NCBI RefSeq assembly: GCF_023380245.1
Contig: NZ_CP093365.1
Coordinates: 930,001 to 994,000, forward strand
Length of the DNA stretch: 64,000 nucleotides
Direction: 5' to 3'
Source: Bombilactobacillus thymidiniphilus
Lineage (GTDB): Bacteria > Bacillota > Bacilli > Lactobacillales > Lactobacillaceae
Part shown: one piece after another, positions 1 to 8,781 of the stretch
Layout of the letters: every line of letters starts with the position of its first letter
Position numbering within the stretch: position 1 is the stretch's first letter
Translations under genes and position numbers: made by a program
Notes under the pieces: model-generated
Told to the model about the DNA's origin: nothing
What the model saw: the letters and a program-made list of their open reading frames with translations, nothing else
Database searches by the model: none

Positions 1-488
1 AAAATCATTAAGCCAATTCCTAAAATCCTAAAGAATAATTGCAGCATGCCAAACGGGTTAAAGATTAAGACAACACCTACAATAATCAGTAGCAACGAAT
101 AAATATAATCTGGCCAAGGCGTGATATTAACATATTTGCGATTCACACGCGCATTGAAGAATTGATTGACGCCATTAATTAGTAAGATAATCCCTAAAAT
201 TAGTGGCAACAATGGCAATAGAATATGTGCCACCGGAAAAATTAAAATTGCTAAAATAAAAGAAATCGTTGCTGTTGCAAAGGGACTATTGTTATCGCTA
301 TTGTTTTTAGCTAATAGCCAACCATCACGCAAAGCAATGATGCCTAAAAAAACCAAGTAAGCTGCGATGAGATAAAGTATACCATTTAAGCTTTTATTAG
401 GATTGAGCACAATTAAAAGCCCAGCTAGAAACAAAAATACAATTCTCAACCAGCGATACCAATGAAACTTGCGTGAATATTGATTCAT
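1..488 (-). CDS. DUF308/HdeD-like membrane protein (3' end outside window)
   Basis: The reverse strand encodes an open frame from an ATG at 488 to the window edge (162 codons seen). It begins MNQYSRKFHWYRWLRIVFLF and is made of paired hydrophobic helices separated by short loops containing NPNKSLNG and NPFGMLQ. The alternation of helix, a short NP-containing turn and helix is typical of DUF308/HdeD-type six-helix membrane proteins, whose role is mostly unknown. A good Shine-Dalgarno (AGGTGAT) sits 8 nt upstream. It follows menE by 30 nt on the same strand, so it probably lies at the end of the menB-menE transcript. The family call is moderate; the protein is cut by the window start. Confidence 0.65.
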   Translation of the reverse strand, partial: MNQYSRKFHWYRWLRIVFLFLAGLLIVLNPNKSLNGILYLIAAYLVFLGIIALRDGWLLAKNNSDNNSPFATATISFILAILIFPVAHILLPLLPLILGIILLINGVNQFFNARVNRKYVNITPWPDYIYSLLLIIVGVVLIFNPFGMLQLFFRILGIGLMI

Positions 489-518
489 ATATATCACCTA
501 AATTTAAAATGTAAACAA

Positions 519-1952
519 TTAAAGTAACTCGAAAGATAATTTTGCTAATGCATGGCGCTGGATTTTACCACTGCCAGTGCGCGGAAAAGCCGATATTCGG
601 CGAAATTCCACCGGCACTTTATAATGTGCTAAGTTTTGACGTCCAAAAGCTTGTAATTGTGCTTTAGTTAAAGAAGCATCGTCTATGAGATAAGCAATCG
701 GTACTGCGCCCCACTTATTGTCTGCTTGGTGGTCAACCACGATTTCTTTGATAGCCGGTATTTGCTGGTAAACAGCTTCAATTTCGTTGGGAAAAATATT
801 TTCGCCACCAGAAACGAACATATCATCACTTCTACCTTGCACAAATAAATAATTTTGTTCATCTAAATAGCCGACATCACCGGTTTTAAACCAACCATCT
901 GGTGTTAATTTTTGTTGGAATAAAGCATCATTTTGCCAATAACTTGGGGCTAAAGCAGGTGACTTAAGTTGGATCTCACCTGTAGAACTAATCCGCACTT
1001 GATTGGTAAACAGCGCTTGACCGCACGAGCCCGGTTTGCGTGTCGCGTCAGCTGGATTTAAAGCCACAATATTGGAACAAGTTTCGGTCATACCGTAAGA
1101 TTGTACCAATGGAATTTGCCGTTCTTGACATTGTTGCAAAGTTTGGCTGTCGCTAGGTGCACCGCCCAAAAACATTAAGCGAAAAGCTGAATTATATGGC
1201 GTTGCCTGTGGATTGACTGCTAATAATTCTTGTAACATTGTCGGCACTACAGAAAAAATTGTTATTTTTTGCGTAATTAATAATTGATGACATGTGGCAG
1301 CAGAGAATTTAGGCTCCAAATAAATCGGAATGCCATAAATTAAAGAACGCAGAAGAATTGAAAAGCCAGAAATATGAAATAACGGTACTACACACAACCA
1401 AGCATCTTGTTGAGTAACTTGGAAATTTAATAACGTGTTCATAGCCGAAGCCCAGTGATTACCATAAGTTTGGATAACGCCTTTGGGCTTGCCGGTTGTG
1501 CCAGAAGTGTACATAATGCTGGCAATATCGCTATCTTGCAACTCAGCTGCTTGATAAGATATATTTGCTAAGTTTTGTAACATTTTTGGTGTTAAAATTT
1601 TAGTATTCGTGACTGCTCGTAAATTTTCTGGTACTTGATTTTGGTCACAGAAACAATATTTAACTTGTGCATCAGCTAATTGATCTTGCAACTCATTAGC
1701 AGCTAGTCGCGTATTTAACAAAACTAGCGTGACATTAAGTTGCTGCAAAGCTAATATATTGAGATACATTTGCCAACTATTTTGTCCAAAAAGGGCAACG
1801 CGATCTTGTGATTGTAAGTTTAAAGTCGCGATTTTTTGTGTTAGTGCGCGAACTTGTTCATAAACTTGCGCAAATGAATACGCTTGTCCTTGATAAACAA
1901 GTGCAGTTTGTTTTGGCGATAAAGTGGCACGTTTAGTTAACCAATTGTCCAT
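519..1952 (-). CDS. menE: o-succinylbenzoate-CoA ligase MenE
   Basis: ANL-superfamily adenylating enzyme of 477 aa that activates o-succinylbenzoate with ATP and CoA for menaquinone synthesis. Visible marks are the AMP-binding P-loop YTSGTTGKPKG (about residues 148-158), the YGMTET motif, the GWFKTGD motif, the hinge region GRSDDMFVSGGENIFP, and the C-terminal catalytic lysine in GSGKIQR. Length is normal for MenE. It lies 33 nt downstream of menB on the same strand, which supports MenE over other acyl-CoA ligases. No menF, menD, menH, menC or menA is present in this window, so the pathway here is only partial. Cytoplasmic. Confidence 0.9.
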   Translation of the reverse strand: MDNWLTKRATLSPKQTALVYQGQAYSFAQVYEQVRALTQKIATLNLQSQDRVALFGQNSWQMYLNILALQQLNVTLVLLNTRLAANELQDQLADAQVKYCFCDQNQVPENLRAVTNTKILTPKMLQNLANISYQAAELQDSDIASIMYTSGTTGKPKGVIQTYGNHWASAMNTLLNFQVTQQDAWLCVVPLFHISGFSILLRSLIYGIPIYLEPKFSAATCHQLLITQKITIFSVVPTMLQELLAVNPQATPYNSAFRLMFLGGAPSDSQTLQQCQERQIPLVQSYGMTETCSNIVALNPADATRKPGSCGQALFTNQVRISSTGEIQLKSPALAPSYWQNDALFQQKLTPDGWFKTGDVGYLDEQNYLFVQGRSDDMFVSGGENIFPNEIEAVYQQIPAIKEIVVDHQADNKWGAVPIAYLIDDASLTKAQLQAFGRQNLAHYKVPVEFRRISAFPRTGSGKIQRHALAKLSFELL

Positions 1953-1985
1953 TATAGCTGATCCTTTTGTCCAAAAAGCATATTA

Positions 1986-2801
1986 TTAGGGAAACTTGGG
2001 GAATTTATCAAAATCCGGTTCACGTTTTTCTACAAAGGCATCGCGCCCTTCTTTACCTTCATCGCTTTCATAAAAGAGCATTGTTGAATCGCCGGCGATT
2101 TGTTGCAAACCTGCTAATCCGTCGGTGTCGGCATTCATGGCTGCTTTAATGAAGCGCAAAGCTGTAGGCGATTTTTTCAAAATTTCTTGACACCAAGCTA
2201 AAGTTTCTTTTTCTACGTCAGCTAAAGGAACAACTTTATTGATCCAACCCATTTCTAAAGCTTCTTGGGCTGTATAAGGTTTGCACAAGAACCAAACTTC
2301 TTTAGCTTTCTTATGACCAATGACGCGTGCCAAGTAAGCTGAACCGTAACCGGCATCAAAACTGCCGACTTTAGGACCAGTTTGCATGAATTGAGCATTA
2401 TCAGCAGCAATAGTTAAATCACAAACTAGTTGCAAAATATTACCACCGCCGACAGACCAACCGCGCACCATAGCAATAACAGGTTTAGGAATAACGCGAA
2501 TTAAACGTTGCAAATCTAAAACGTTGAGGCGAGCAATCTTATCTTTGCCGACGTAACCACCGTTGCCCCGAACTTTTTGGTCGCCACCAGAACAAAAAGC
2601 GAGATCACCTTGTCCGGTTAAAATAATTACGCCAATACTTTCATCGTCGCGGCAATAAGTGAACGCTTCGATCATTTCTTGAATGGTGTCGGGAGTAAAA
2701 GCATTGCGTACTTCCGGACGATTGATTGTTATTTTAGCAATGTGGTCCATACGTTCAAACAAAATTTCGGAATAAGTAGTAATAGTTTTCCATTCAGCCA
2801 T
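1986..2801 (-). CDS. menB: 1,4-dihydroxy-2-naphthoyl-CoA synthase MenB
   Basis: Crotonase-fold enzyme (271 aa) that closes the second ring of the naphthoquinone from o-succinylbenzoyl-CoA. The sequence shows the crotonase oxyanion-hole regions [11 protein letters not shown] and [17 protein letters not shown], followed by the MenB-typical stretch [14 protein letters not shown] and ending with REPDF. Length is that of the family. The start is an ATG preceded by AAAGGAG. It is first in a probable menB-menE-DUF308 operon. Its start lies only 35 nt from the divergent thioesterase gene, so one of the two promoters must lie inside a neighbouring coding region. Confidence 0.93.
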   Translation of the reverse strand: MAEWKTITTYSEILFERMDHIAKITINRPEVRNAFTPDTIQEMIEAFTYCRDDESIGVIILTGQGDLAFCSGGDQKVRGNGGYVGKDKIARLNVLDLQRLIRVIPKPVIAMVRGWSVGGGNILQLVCDLTIAADNAQFMQTGPKVGSFDAGYGSAYLARVIGHKKAKEVWFLCKPYTAQEALEMGWINKVVPLADVEKETLAWCQEILKKSPTALRFIKAAMNADTDGLAGLQQIAGDSTMLFYESDEGKEGRDAFVEKREPDFDKFPKFP

Positions 2802-2836
2802 AATAAAACTCCTTTAATATTTAATGAGGTAATTTA

Positions 2837-3211
2837 ATGAATCTAATCGAATCTTTGCATATCCAAACTGTAACTAAGACGCCGGAAAAAGTCGTTTTAC
2901 AGATGCCTGTGACGGCTGAGGTGAAACAACCTTTTGGTTTGGTACATGGTGGCATTAATGCAGTTTTAGCCGAGACAGCTGCGAGCATTGGTGCTAATCT
3001 AACTTTAGACACTGAACATGTTGCTGTAGGCTTACAAATTAATACGAATCATCTCCGCAGCGTCCAAACGGGAATTCTATATGTTCAAGCTGTTCCTGTC
3101 AAAATCGGACATCAGGTGCAAGTTTGGCAAGCAACCACATATCAAGTTGATGTTACTAAAGCGACCAGTTTTAGTACGGTTAATCTTAAGATTCAAAAAA
3201 TTAGCAGTTGA
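2837..3211 (+). CDS. menI: Hotdog-fold thioesterase, probable DHNA-CoA thioesterase
   Basis: PaaI/YdiI-type hotdog protein of 124 aa. The active-site helix carries GLVHGGINAVLAETAASIGA (about residues 34-53), with the HGG and the downstream Glu expected for the catalytic acid in this family. The fold ends at a normal length. DHNA-CoA thioesterases (MenI) hydrolyse the product of MenB, and the position directly divergent from menB-menE supports that assignment over a generic PaaI thioesterase. The start ATG follows GAGG. No terminator is evident; the pyruvate oxidase gene begins 207 nt downstream on the same strand. Confidence 0.75.
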   Translation: MNLIESLHIQTVTKTPEKVVLQMPVTAEVKQPFGLVHGGINAVLAETAASIGANLTLDTEHVAVGLQINTNHLRSVQTGILYVQAVPVKIGHQVQVWQATTYQVDVTKATSFSTVNLKIQKISS

Positions 3212-3418
3212 TTTCTGGGTATCACTTGTAATAGCATAGTTAATTAGTGCTAATTGGTCAACTGCAAACAACATCGTGTTAATATGTGCACAATCATTTG
3301 TGAAAAAAGCTTTCAAAGCCTAGTTATGGAACCACATTTATTTAACTTTAGTTTGTGATTGATTAGTGTTAAAGTATCTAATATGTAGTTAGAAATTTAT
3401 TCGGAGAAGGATTATATT

Positions 3419-5146
3419 ATGACAAAAATTAATGCAGCCGATAAAATGGTCCAGGTCATGGAAGCTTGGGGCATTGATAATGTATATGGTTTGCCCGGTG
3501 ATTCAGTTGATACAACAGTCGAAGCTTTGTATCGTCAACGTGACAAAATTAAGTTTACACAAGTGCGCCACGAAGAAGTTGCTGCTTTAGCTGCTGCTGC
3601 ACATGGCAAGTTAACAGGTAAAGTGAGTGTTTGTTTGTCCATTGGTGGACCTGGTGCGATCCATTTATTGAATGGTTTATACGATGCTAAGATGGATCAT
3701 GCCCCAGTTGTGGCTATTTTAGGTCAAATTCAATCGCATTTGTTAACGACCGGCTTTTTCCAAGAAGTTAACACACCAACATTGTTTGAAGATGTCGCTG
3801 TTTATAATCAAATGGTTACCAATCCCAATACTTTGCCCGCTGTGATGGACGAAGCTATTCGGGCTGCTTACACACATAATGGTGTAGCTGTGTTGACGAT
3901 TCCTGATGATATCCCTAATCATACTATTTCTGATACTTTCCAACCAACGGCTGAGCAATTTTACATTGATAAACCACAAACTAATATTACAGATATTGAT
4001 AAAGCTTTAGCAATGATCCAAAAAGCTAAAAAACCAGTTGCTTTAATTGGTGGTGGTGCTAAGAATGCTCAAGTTGAAGCTAAAGAATTCGTGGAACGCT
4101 ATTCTATCCCATTTATTCAAACTATGCCTGCTAAAGGTACAATTGATGACGATCATCCTAATGCCTTAGGACAAATTGGTAAATTAGGTACTAAGCCGGC
4201 TTATGAAGCTATGTTCAACTCTGATTTACTAATTTTAATTGGAACAGATTATCCTTATGCACCTTACTTGAATAAGAAGATTCCAGCTATTCAAATTGAC
4301 AATGACCCAGAAAAAATTGGTCACCGTCATAATATTGATTTAGCATTGGTAGCTGATTCTAAAGATGCGCTAACATTATTGAATACTCGCGGTGAAGTGG
4401 TAGCGCAACGTCCATTTTTGTCTGCTTGCCAGAAAAATATGAAAACTTGGCGTTCTTGGATGGAAGATGCTAAAAATAAAAAACATACTGGCGTTTTGCC
4501 ATCTAAAATGTTTGCTAAGATGAGTGAAGTTGCTCCAGATAATACAGTTTGGTCCATTGATGTTGGTACTTCTACTTCCTTTGGTGCGCGTTTCATCGAT
4601 GTTAAGTCTACTCAGAAATATACTATTTCCGCTTGGCTTGGAACAATGGGCTGTGCTTTACCGGGTAGTATTGCTTCTAAATTAGCAATGCCTGAACGTC
4701 CGACCTATGCTATTTGTGGGGACGGTGCTTTTGCTATGGTCATGCAAGACTTTGTTACTGCTGTTAAATATGATTTGCCAATGGTGGTCGTAGTATCTAA
4801 TAACCACTTGTTAGCTTTCATTGAATACGAACAACAATCTGTAGGTCAACAAAACTACGGTATTGATTTGGCAGATATTGATTTTGCTAAATTTGCCGAG
4901 GCTTGTGGCGGTATCGGTGTGACTGTTAAGACAGACGAAGAATTTGCACAAGCTATTGAGCAATACAAGAATCCAACTAAGCCAGTTTTAATCAATGCTG
5001 CAACTTATGATGAAGCGCCTTTACCAGGTAAAATTGTCAAGGATGAAGCTGAAGGTTACTTGAAATTTGGTTTTGAATACTTCAAAGAAAAATTCGAAAT
5101 TCCTAAGATGCCACCATTGAGAGAAATCATGCGTCAATTCTTATAG
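3419..5146 (+). CDS. pox: Pyruvate oxidase (acetyl-phosphate forming)
   Basis: Thiamine-diphosphate flavoenzyme of 575 aa that converts pyruvate, phosphate and O2 to acetyl-phosphate, CO2 and H2O2. The N-terminal Pyr domain has the catalytic-glutamate motif RHEE (about residues 50-53) and GGPGAIHLLNGLYDA. A central FAD-binding region spans roughly 190-330. The C-terminal PP domain carries GDGAFAMVMQDF ending in NN (about 435-462), the Mg/ThDP motif. Length agrees with lactobacillal Pox/SpxB. The RBS is GGAGAAGG. It stands alone, ended by a hairpin terminator at 5152. Acetolactate synthase is less likely because of the overall Pox-like C-terminus and length. Confidence 0.9.
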   Translation: MTKINAADKMVQVMEAWGIDNVYGLPGDSVDTTVEALYRQRDKIKFTQVRHEEVAALAAAAHGKLTGKVSVCLSIGGPGAIHLLNGLYDAKMDHAPVVAILGQIQSHLLTTGFFQEVNTPTLFEDVAVYNQMVTNPNTLPAVMDEAIRAAYTHNGVAVLTIPDDIPNHTISDTFQPTAEQFYIDKPQTNITDIDKALAMIQKAKKPVALIGGGAKNAQVEAKEFVERYSIPFIQTMPAKGTIDDDHPNALGQIGKLGTKPAYEAMFNSDLLILIGTDYPYAPYLNKKIPAIQIDNDPEKIGHRHNIDLALVADSKDALTLLNTRGEVVAQRPFLSACQKNMKTWRSWMEDAKNKKHTGVLPSKMFAKMSEVAPDNTVWSIDVGTSTSFGARFIDVKSTQKYTISAWLGTMGCALPGSIASKLAMPERPTYAICGDGAFAMVMQDFVTAVKYDLPMVVVVSNNHLLAFIEYEQQSVGQQNYGIDLADIDFAKFAEACGGIGVTVKTDEEFAQAIEQYKNPTKPVLINAATYDEAPLPGKIVKDEAEGYLKFGFEYFKEKFEIPKMPPLREIMRQFL

Positions 5147-5151
5147 AATAT

Positions 5152-5188
5152 AAAAATGCTGTCTCTTCAAAAAAAGGCAGCATTTTTT
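5152..5188 (+). terminator. Rho-independent terminator of pox
   Basis: AAAAATGCTG pairs with CAGCATTTTT across a short loop and is followed by a T-run, six bases after the pox stop codon. Confidence 0.85.
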
Positions 5189-5203
5189 AGTTATAATACG
5201 CCA

Positions 5204-5255
5204 AATAAAAAACGTACATCGTTAACATAATAGTTGAAGATGTGCGTTTTTTATT
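5204..5255 (-). terminator. Terminator hairpin between convergent genes
   Basis: A 17-bp inverted repeat (5204-5220 with 5239-5255, one mismatch) with A-rich and T-rich outer ends. It can act in both directions but lies just after the stop of the minus-strand gene at 5264. Confidence 0.75.
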
Positions 5256-5263
5256 GAGTTGTT

Positions 5264-5590
5264 TTATCGATCAGGGTAACTGATCTGATTTTTTTGCTCC
5301 GTGTACCAATTCTCCCAAGCTTGGGGCGTATCTAGAGTATCAACCGCCAAATCGGCATTTTGGATCAAATCATCCAGCAACAGATTGATAATTTCTATGT
5401 GACGGTTGATGAGGAGCGGAACGATGTCCTTCAGGCGAAAACTACGATCCCAAGCAATAAAAGCATTCAATTCATTAACATGATGATCCACATCATATTG
5501 AGAAATAACTTCCAAGTCATCAGCATTGAAATGATGAATATAAAAGGTTAAAAATGATGTGATGAATTTCTCACTGTAACGCTTATCCAC
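5264..5590 (-). CDS. Small hypothetical protein
   Basis: A 108-aa, acidic, soluble-looking protein with no signal peptide or membrane segment that I can recognise. The start is a GTG at 5590 with a strong AAGGAGG about 6 nt upstream, and a terminator hairpin follows the stop, so it looks like a real single-gene transcription unit. It is rich in His, Asp, Leu and Ile, with an apparently helical centre. I do not recognise the family. Confidence 0.6.
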   Translation of the reverse strand: MDKRYSEKFITSFLTFYIHHFNADDLEVISQYDVDHHVNELNAFIAWDRSFRLKDIVPLLINRHIEIINLLLDDLIQNADLAVDTLDTPQAWENWYTEQKNQISYPDR

Positions 5591-5652
5591 ACAATTCCTC
5601 CTTAGATACTACTTTTCATCATACACTAAAGAAGCCAATTATAAAAGATTTA

Positions 5653-6828
5653 CTATGATTTGTGATTTTGCCAATAAGTTGTGCTAATTAATAATATTCC
5701 CATGACGGTAGCGATAATTAGCTGCATAATATAAGTTCCTTGTAACAAGTTTTTGGTGAAATGTCCCACAATGCTATTAAATAACAAAGCAGAACTAGAA
5801 AAACCTAGGCTAGTGATCGCTGAAAAAATCCCCATTACTAACGGATAATGTTGAGCAGGCGTTAAAGTGGATAAAATATATGGTACCGTCATTAAGGTGG
5901 AAGCACTAGCAGCACCAATGACAAAGGTTGCTATAGCAATACTGAACGCACTATGCCAAGTTAACAGCAACAAACTGCCGAGGATTACTAGAGAAAAGTT
6001 GAACACTAAAATATATTTTTTAAACAAGCGACGCAACCACCTAATAATTAAGCCGACCACAATGGCTGCTAAGCCGTCTAACATCATAATTTTACCAGCT
6101 AAAGCGGGAGAACCAAGCTTAAACTGCTGAATATATAAAGCATTTTTGTTGTACAAAACAGCTTCTAATAAAACCATGACGCTAGCAGCTAATAAGTAAT
6201 AAATAATTTGGGATATTTTAAGAGTGGTTACCACCTCGTTGGCTGGTGTACCTTCATTTTTTTGATCGGGTCGTCGATTAGGAATAACGATGCAAGTAAT
6301 GACGAGTGTAATTAAAGCTAGGAAAAATAGGTAGTAAGCATGTAGCCAATTTTGACTAGCCAATAAGCCACTGAAAAAAACGAGTAACATTGAAGAACCA
6401 TTCTCAATAGCAACTACAATGCCCAACATGGTGGCTAATTTTTCTCCGTCAAAGGCATAAGCTTGTAAACTCGGCAAAAGTGTTGTGATACCGCCAGTAC
6501 CCAAACCAGCGATGAACCCCCAAAGTAGTAACTGATTGACTGATTGATGTAAGAGTAACGGTAAAAGTCCCCCCAGACTTAAAATGGCAACACTTATCAG
6601 CGCAATCCATTTGAAAGACCAGCGATTGAGCATCTTGCCGATTAGTAAGGCAGAGATTACTGCTGCTGCGTCACCAATGGTTGCGATAGATTCGACAGCA
6701 GTATCACTAGCTTGTGGAAAAGCATGTGCAATAGCTGCAATAGCAGGTGAAGTAGAGGACGATAAGCGGGCAATTACAGCTAAAGCGATGATCCCTATGA
6801 GAATATGAGTTGACTTTTTAGAAGACAT
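5653..6828 (-). CDS. MFS transporter
   Basis: A 391-aa integral membrane protein with about 12 hydrophobic segments and the two-halves layout of the major facilitator superfamily. The loop after the second helix (IGKMLNRWSFKW) corresponds to the family's motif A in weak form, and PNRRPDQ lies in the central cytoplasmic loop. Substrate cannot be told; this subgroup (CynX/NimT- or YcaD-like exporters) includes drug and small-molecule carriers. The start ATG is preceded by AGAAAGGAAC. It is divergent from the C-S lyase gene across about 105 nt, so the two may share regulation. Confidence 0.8.
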   Translation of the reverse strand: MSSKKSTHILIGIIALAVIARLSSSTSPAIAAIAHAFPQASDTAVESIATIGDAAAVISALLIGKMLNRWSFKWIALISVAILSLGGLLPLLLHQSVNQLLLWGFIAGLGTGGITTLLPSLQAYAFDGEKLATMLGIVVAIENGSSMLLVFFSGLLASQNWLHAYYLFFLALITLVITCIVIPNRRPDQKNEGTPANEVVTTLKISQIIYYLLAASVMVLLEAVLYNKNALYIQQFKLGSPALAGKIMMLDGLAAIVVGLIIRWLRRLFKKYILVFNFSLVILGSLLLLTWHSAFSIAIATFVIGAASASTLMTVPYILSTLTPAQHYPLVMGIFSAITSLGFSSSALLFNSIVGHFTKNLLQGTYIMQLIIATVMGILLISTTYWQNHKS

Positions 6829-6933
6829 AAAAGTTCCTTTCTGAATAACAATTTAATTTTTATGAAAAATAATAACGAACTACCTACATTAATTGTATAG
6901 TAGTGATATATTAAATTTTGCGGAGGACTGTTG

Positions 6934-8121
6934 ATGGAATTTGATCAAGTACAACCAAGAAAGAATACTTACAGTATTAAATGGGACGGCGCAGCAGCCG
7001 TTTACCACCACAAAGAAGTGTTGCCGATGTGGATTGCGGATATGGATTTTCAATCGCCACCAGCCGTTGTTAAAGCGATATGCGAGCAGGCACAACGTGG
7101 TATTTACGGCTATGTAACGGAGCCACAGACAACGCGGGTGCCCCAAGTGATCGCCGATTGGTTGCAGAAACAAAATGACTGGCAAATTAATCGCCATTTT
7201 CTAGGTTATAGTGCGGGAGTGGTCAATGGTTTGTCACTAGCGATTCGCGCCTTGACACAAGAAGGTGATGCAATAATTACGCAAACACCACTTTATGGTC
7301 ATTTTCAAAGTGCCGTAGAAAGCAGTAAGCGCCGTTTAGTTACTAACCCTTTACATCAGCACAATGGTCGTTATGAATTTGATTGGCAATTATTTGAACA
7401 GCAAATTCAAACCAAACAGGTTAAAATGGCCATTTTATGTAATCCACATAATCCCACGGGACGCGTATGGACTATAGCTGAATTAAAACAATTTGCGCAA
7501 ATTTGTGAACGGCATCAAGTCATTATTTTGTCTGATGATATTCATAGCGACTTGATTTTGCCAGGTTATCATTATCAGCCATTAGCTAAAGTTTATCCGG
7601 AATACCAAGATCAGATTATCACTTTTAAGTCGCCTTCAAAGACTTTTAACTTAGCGGGTTTGCAGTTCGCTTACTATTACACCACTAATAAGCAATATCG
7701 GCAACAAATGACGCAACAAGCTGCTTATGCTTGTGATCCTGATCTACCAACGGCGTTTGCTTTGCCAGCAGTGATCGCAGCTTATGAGCAATCGGATGAA
7801 TGGTTGCTCGATTTATTATGTTATTTGAAAGACAATTTGCAGTGGATGACTGCTCAAATCGAAACAACTACGGCTGCTAAGGTTACTCGCAGTGAAGCAA
7901 CTTACTTATCTTGGATTGATGTCAGTTATTTACGAGTTTCTGAAAAAGCTTTGCAAACAGCTTTAGCGGATCATGGTGTGGGCTTGCAAACTAACGAAGA
8001 TTTTGGTTTGAGTGCCAAAGATGGTTTATTCATTCGCTTGAACTTTGCTACAGCGCGCAAAACGCTAGAAGAAGGCGTGAATCGCTTGATTGAAGCTCTG
8101 CAAAGTTTAGAGCATAAGTAA
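6934..8121 (+). CDS. MalY/PatB-family PLP-dependent C-S lyase (cystathionine beta-lyase)
   Basis: Fold-type I pyridoxal-phosphate enzyme that splits cystathionine or cysteine into pyruvate, ammonia and a thiol. The N-terminus WIADMDFQSPPAV is the MalY/PatB signature. CNPHNPTGRVW holds the cofactor-contacting Asn, SDDIHSDLI the Asp under the pyridine ring, and SPSKTFN the Schiff-base Lys (about residue 236). Length of 395 aa is normal. I place the start at the ATG at 6934, seven bases after GGAGG, rather than at the TTG three bases earlier. Likely role is sulfur amino acid metabolism. Confidence 0.88.
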   Translation: MEFDQVQPRKNTYSIKWDGAAAVYHHKEVLPMWIADMDFQSPPAVVKAICEQAQRGIYGYVTEPQTTRVPQVIADWLQKQNDWQINRHFLGYSAGVVNGLSLAIRALTQEGDAIITQTPLYGHFQSAVESSKRRLVTNPLHQHNGRYEFDWQLFEQQIQTKQVKMAILCNPHNPTGRVWTIAELKQFAQICERHQVIILSDDIHSDLILPGYHYQPLAKVYPEYQDQIITFKSPSKTFNLAGLQFAYYYTTNKQYRQQMTQQAAYACDPDLPTAFALPAVIAAYEQSDEWLLDLLCYLKDNLQWMTAQIETTTAAKVTRSEATYLSWIDVSYLRVSEKALQTALADHGVGLQTNEDFGLSAKDGLFIRLNFATARKTLEEGVNRLIEALQSLEHK

Positions 8122-8218
8122 AAATATATCACATGTGACATGTAGATTTCGTTCAAAATTTATTACCTTTATTTTTGCGAAAATTAGACAATTAACTGGT
8201 TTAAAGACTAGATGTTAT

Positions 8219-8662
8219 TCAGTCGCCTTCAGGCGGCTGTTTTTGATTGCATTGTGCACAAATACCCTGCAATTCGACAAGTTGTGTTTTAATGATACAA
8301 TTGCCCAATTCAGCTTGCGCAGTGGCAAAATCGGGCAACGGAATCTCTGTGGTACGTCCGCAATTTTGGCAAATGAAATGACTGTGTTTTTGTGATAGAA
8401 AGTCACATTGAAATTTAGCACGTAAGCCATTTTGAAAATGCTTAGTCTCGACAATGCCGATATCATGCATTTCTTTAACATTACGATAGACTGTTTCATG
8501 ACTCATTTTTGGAAACATAGCGCGTAAATGCTGATCAATTTGGGCTAGCGCAATATAATAATCCGCATTTGTAGCCAAATATTGCAATAAAGCTTGGCGT
8601 TGCTTAGTCAATTTATAATTATTAGCTTTTAAAACAGCGAGTGCTTTTTGTAAATCGGACAA
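8219..8662 (-). CDS. Fur-family metal regulator, probable Zur
   Basis: Ferric-uptake-regulator family repressor of 147 aa. The N-terminal winged helix contains HETVYRNVKEM (recognition helix). The C-terminal half has HSH (93-95) and two CxxC pairs (C98/C101 and C135/C138) that bind the structural zinc. Fur, PerR and Zur look alike in sequence. The zinc-uptake ABC operon transcribed divergently 119 nt away, with a Zur-like box between them, favours Zur. The start is a TTG at 8662 with an upstream GGAAGTGAG. Its last codons also form the terminator of the convergent gene. Confidence 0.8.
   Translation of the reverse strand: MSDLQKALAVLKANNYKLTKQRQALLQYLATNADYYIALAQIDQHLRAMFPKMSHETVYRNVKEMHDIGIVETKHFQNGLRAKFQCDFLSQKHSHFICQNCGRTTEIPLPDFATAQAELGNCIIKTQLVELQGICAQCNQKQPPEGD
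8220..8244 (+). terminator. Terminator of the C-S lyase gene, embedded in the 3' end of the regulator gene
   Basis: CAGTCGCC-TTCA-GGCGGCTG followed by TTTTT. The stem lies inside the last codons of the convergent Fur-family gene, whose stop is at 8219. Confidence 0.8.
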
Positions 8663-8718
8663 TTGCTCACTTCCATTATCATTTATAGACGTTACGATAA
8701 GATTATGCTAAAATGTAA

Positions 8719-8735
8719 AAAGTAATTATTACTGT
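8719..8735. promoter_or_regulatory. Zur-like operator overlapping the ABC-operon promoter
   Basis: AGTAATTATTACT (8721-8733) is a perfect 6-1-6 palindrome. Its core GTAATNATTAC equals the centre of the Bacillus-type Zur box. A TATAAT lies at 8744-8749, so the box covers the -35 region, as expected for a repressor site. Confidence 0.65.
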
Positions 8736-8781
8736 TTAGAGTATATAATTAACTATTTTATCCGTCAATAAGGAGTTTATC

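Noticed and set aside
1967-2149. A 60-aa plus-strand frame over the end of menB
   Set aside because: It is fully antisense to a well supported gene and has no ribosome site.
3301-3315. cre-like site TGAAAAAAGCTTTCA upstream of pox
   Set aside because: It is palindromic but one base too long for the cre consensus and lacks the central CG.
3077-3316. A 79-aa minus-strand frame over menI and the gap before pox
   Set aside because: It lacks a ribosome site, protein-like composition or any recognised motif.
8135-8499. Overlapping frames (86 and 94 aa) within the Fur-family gene
   Set aside because: They overlap the well supported regulator gene on both strands and show no domain.
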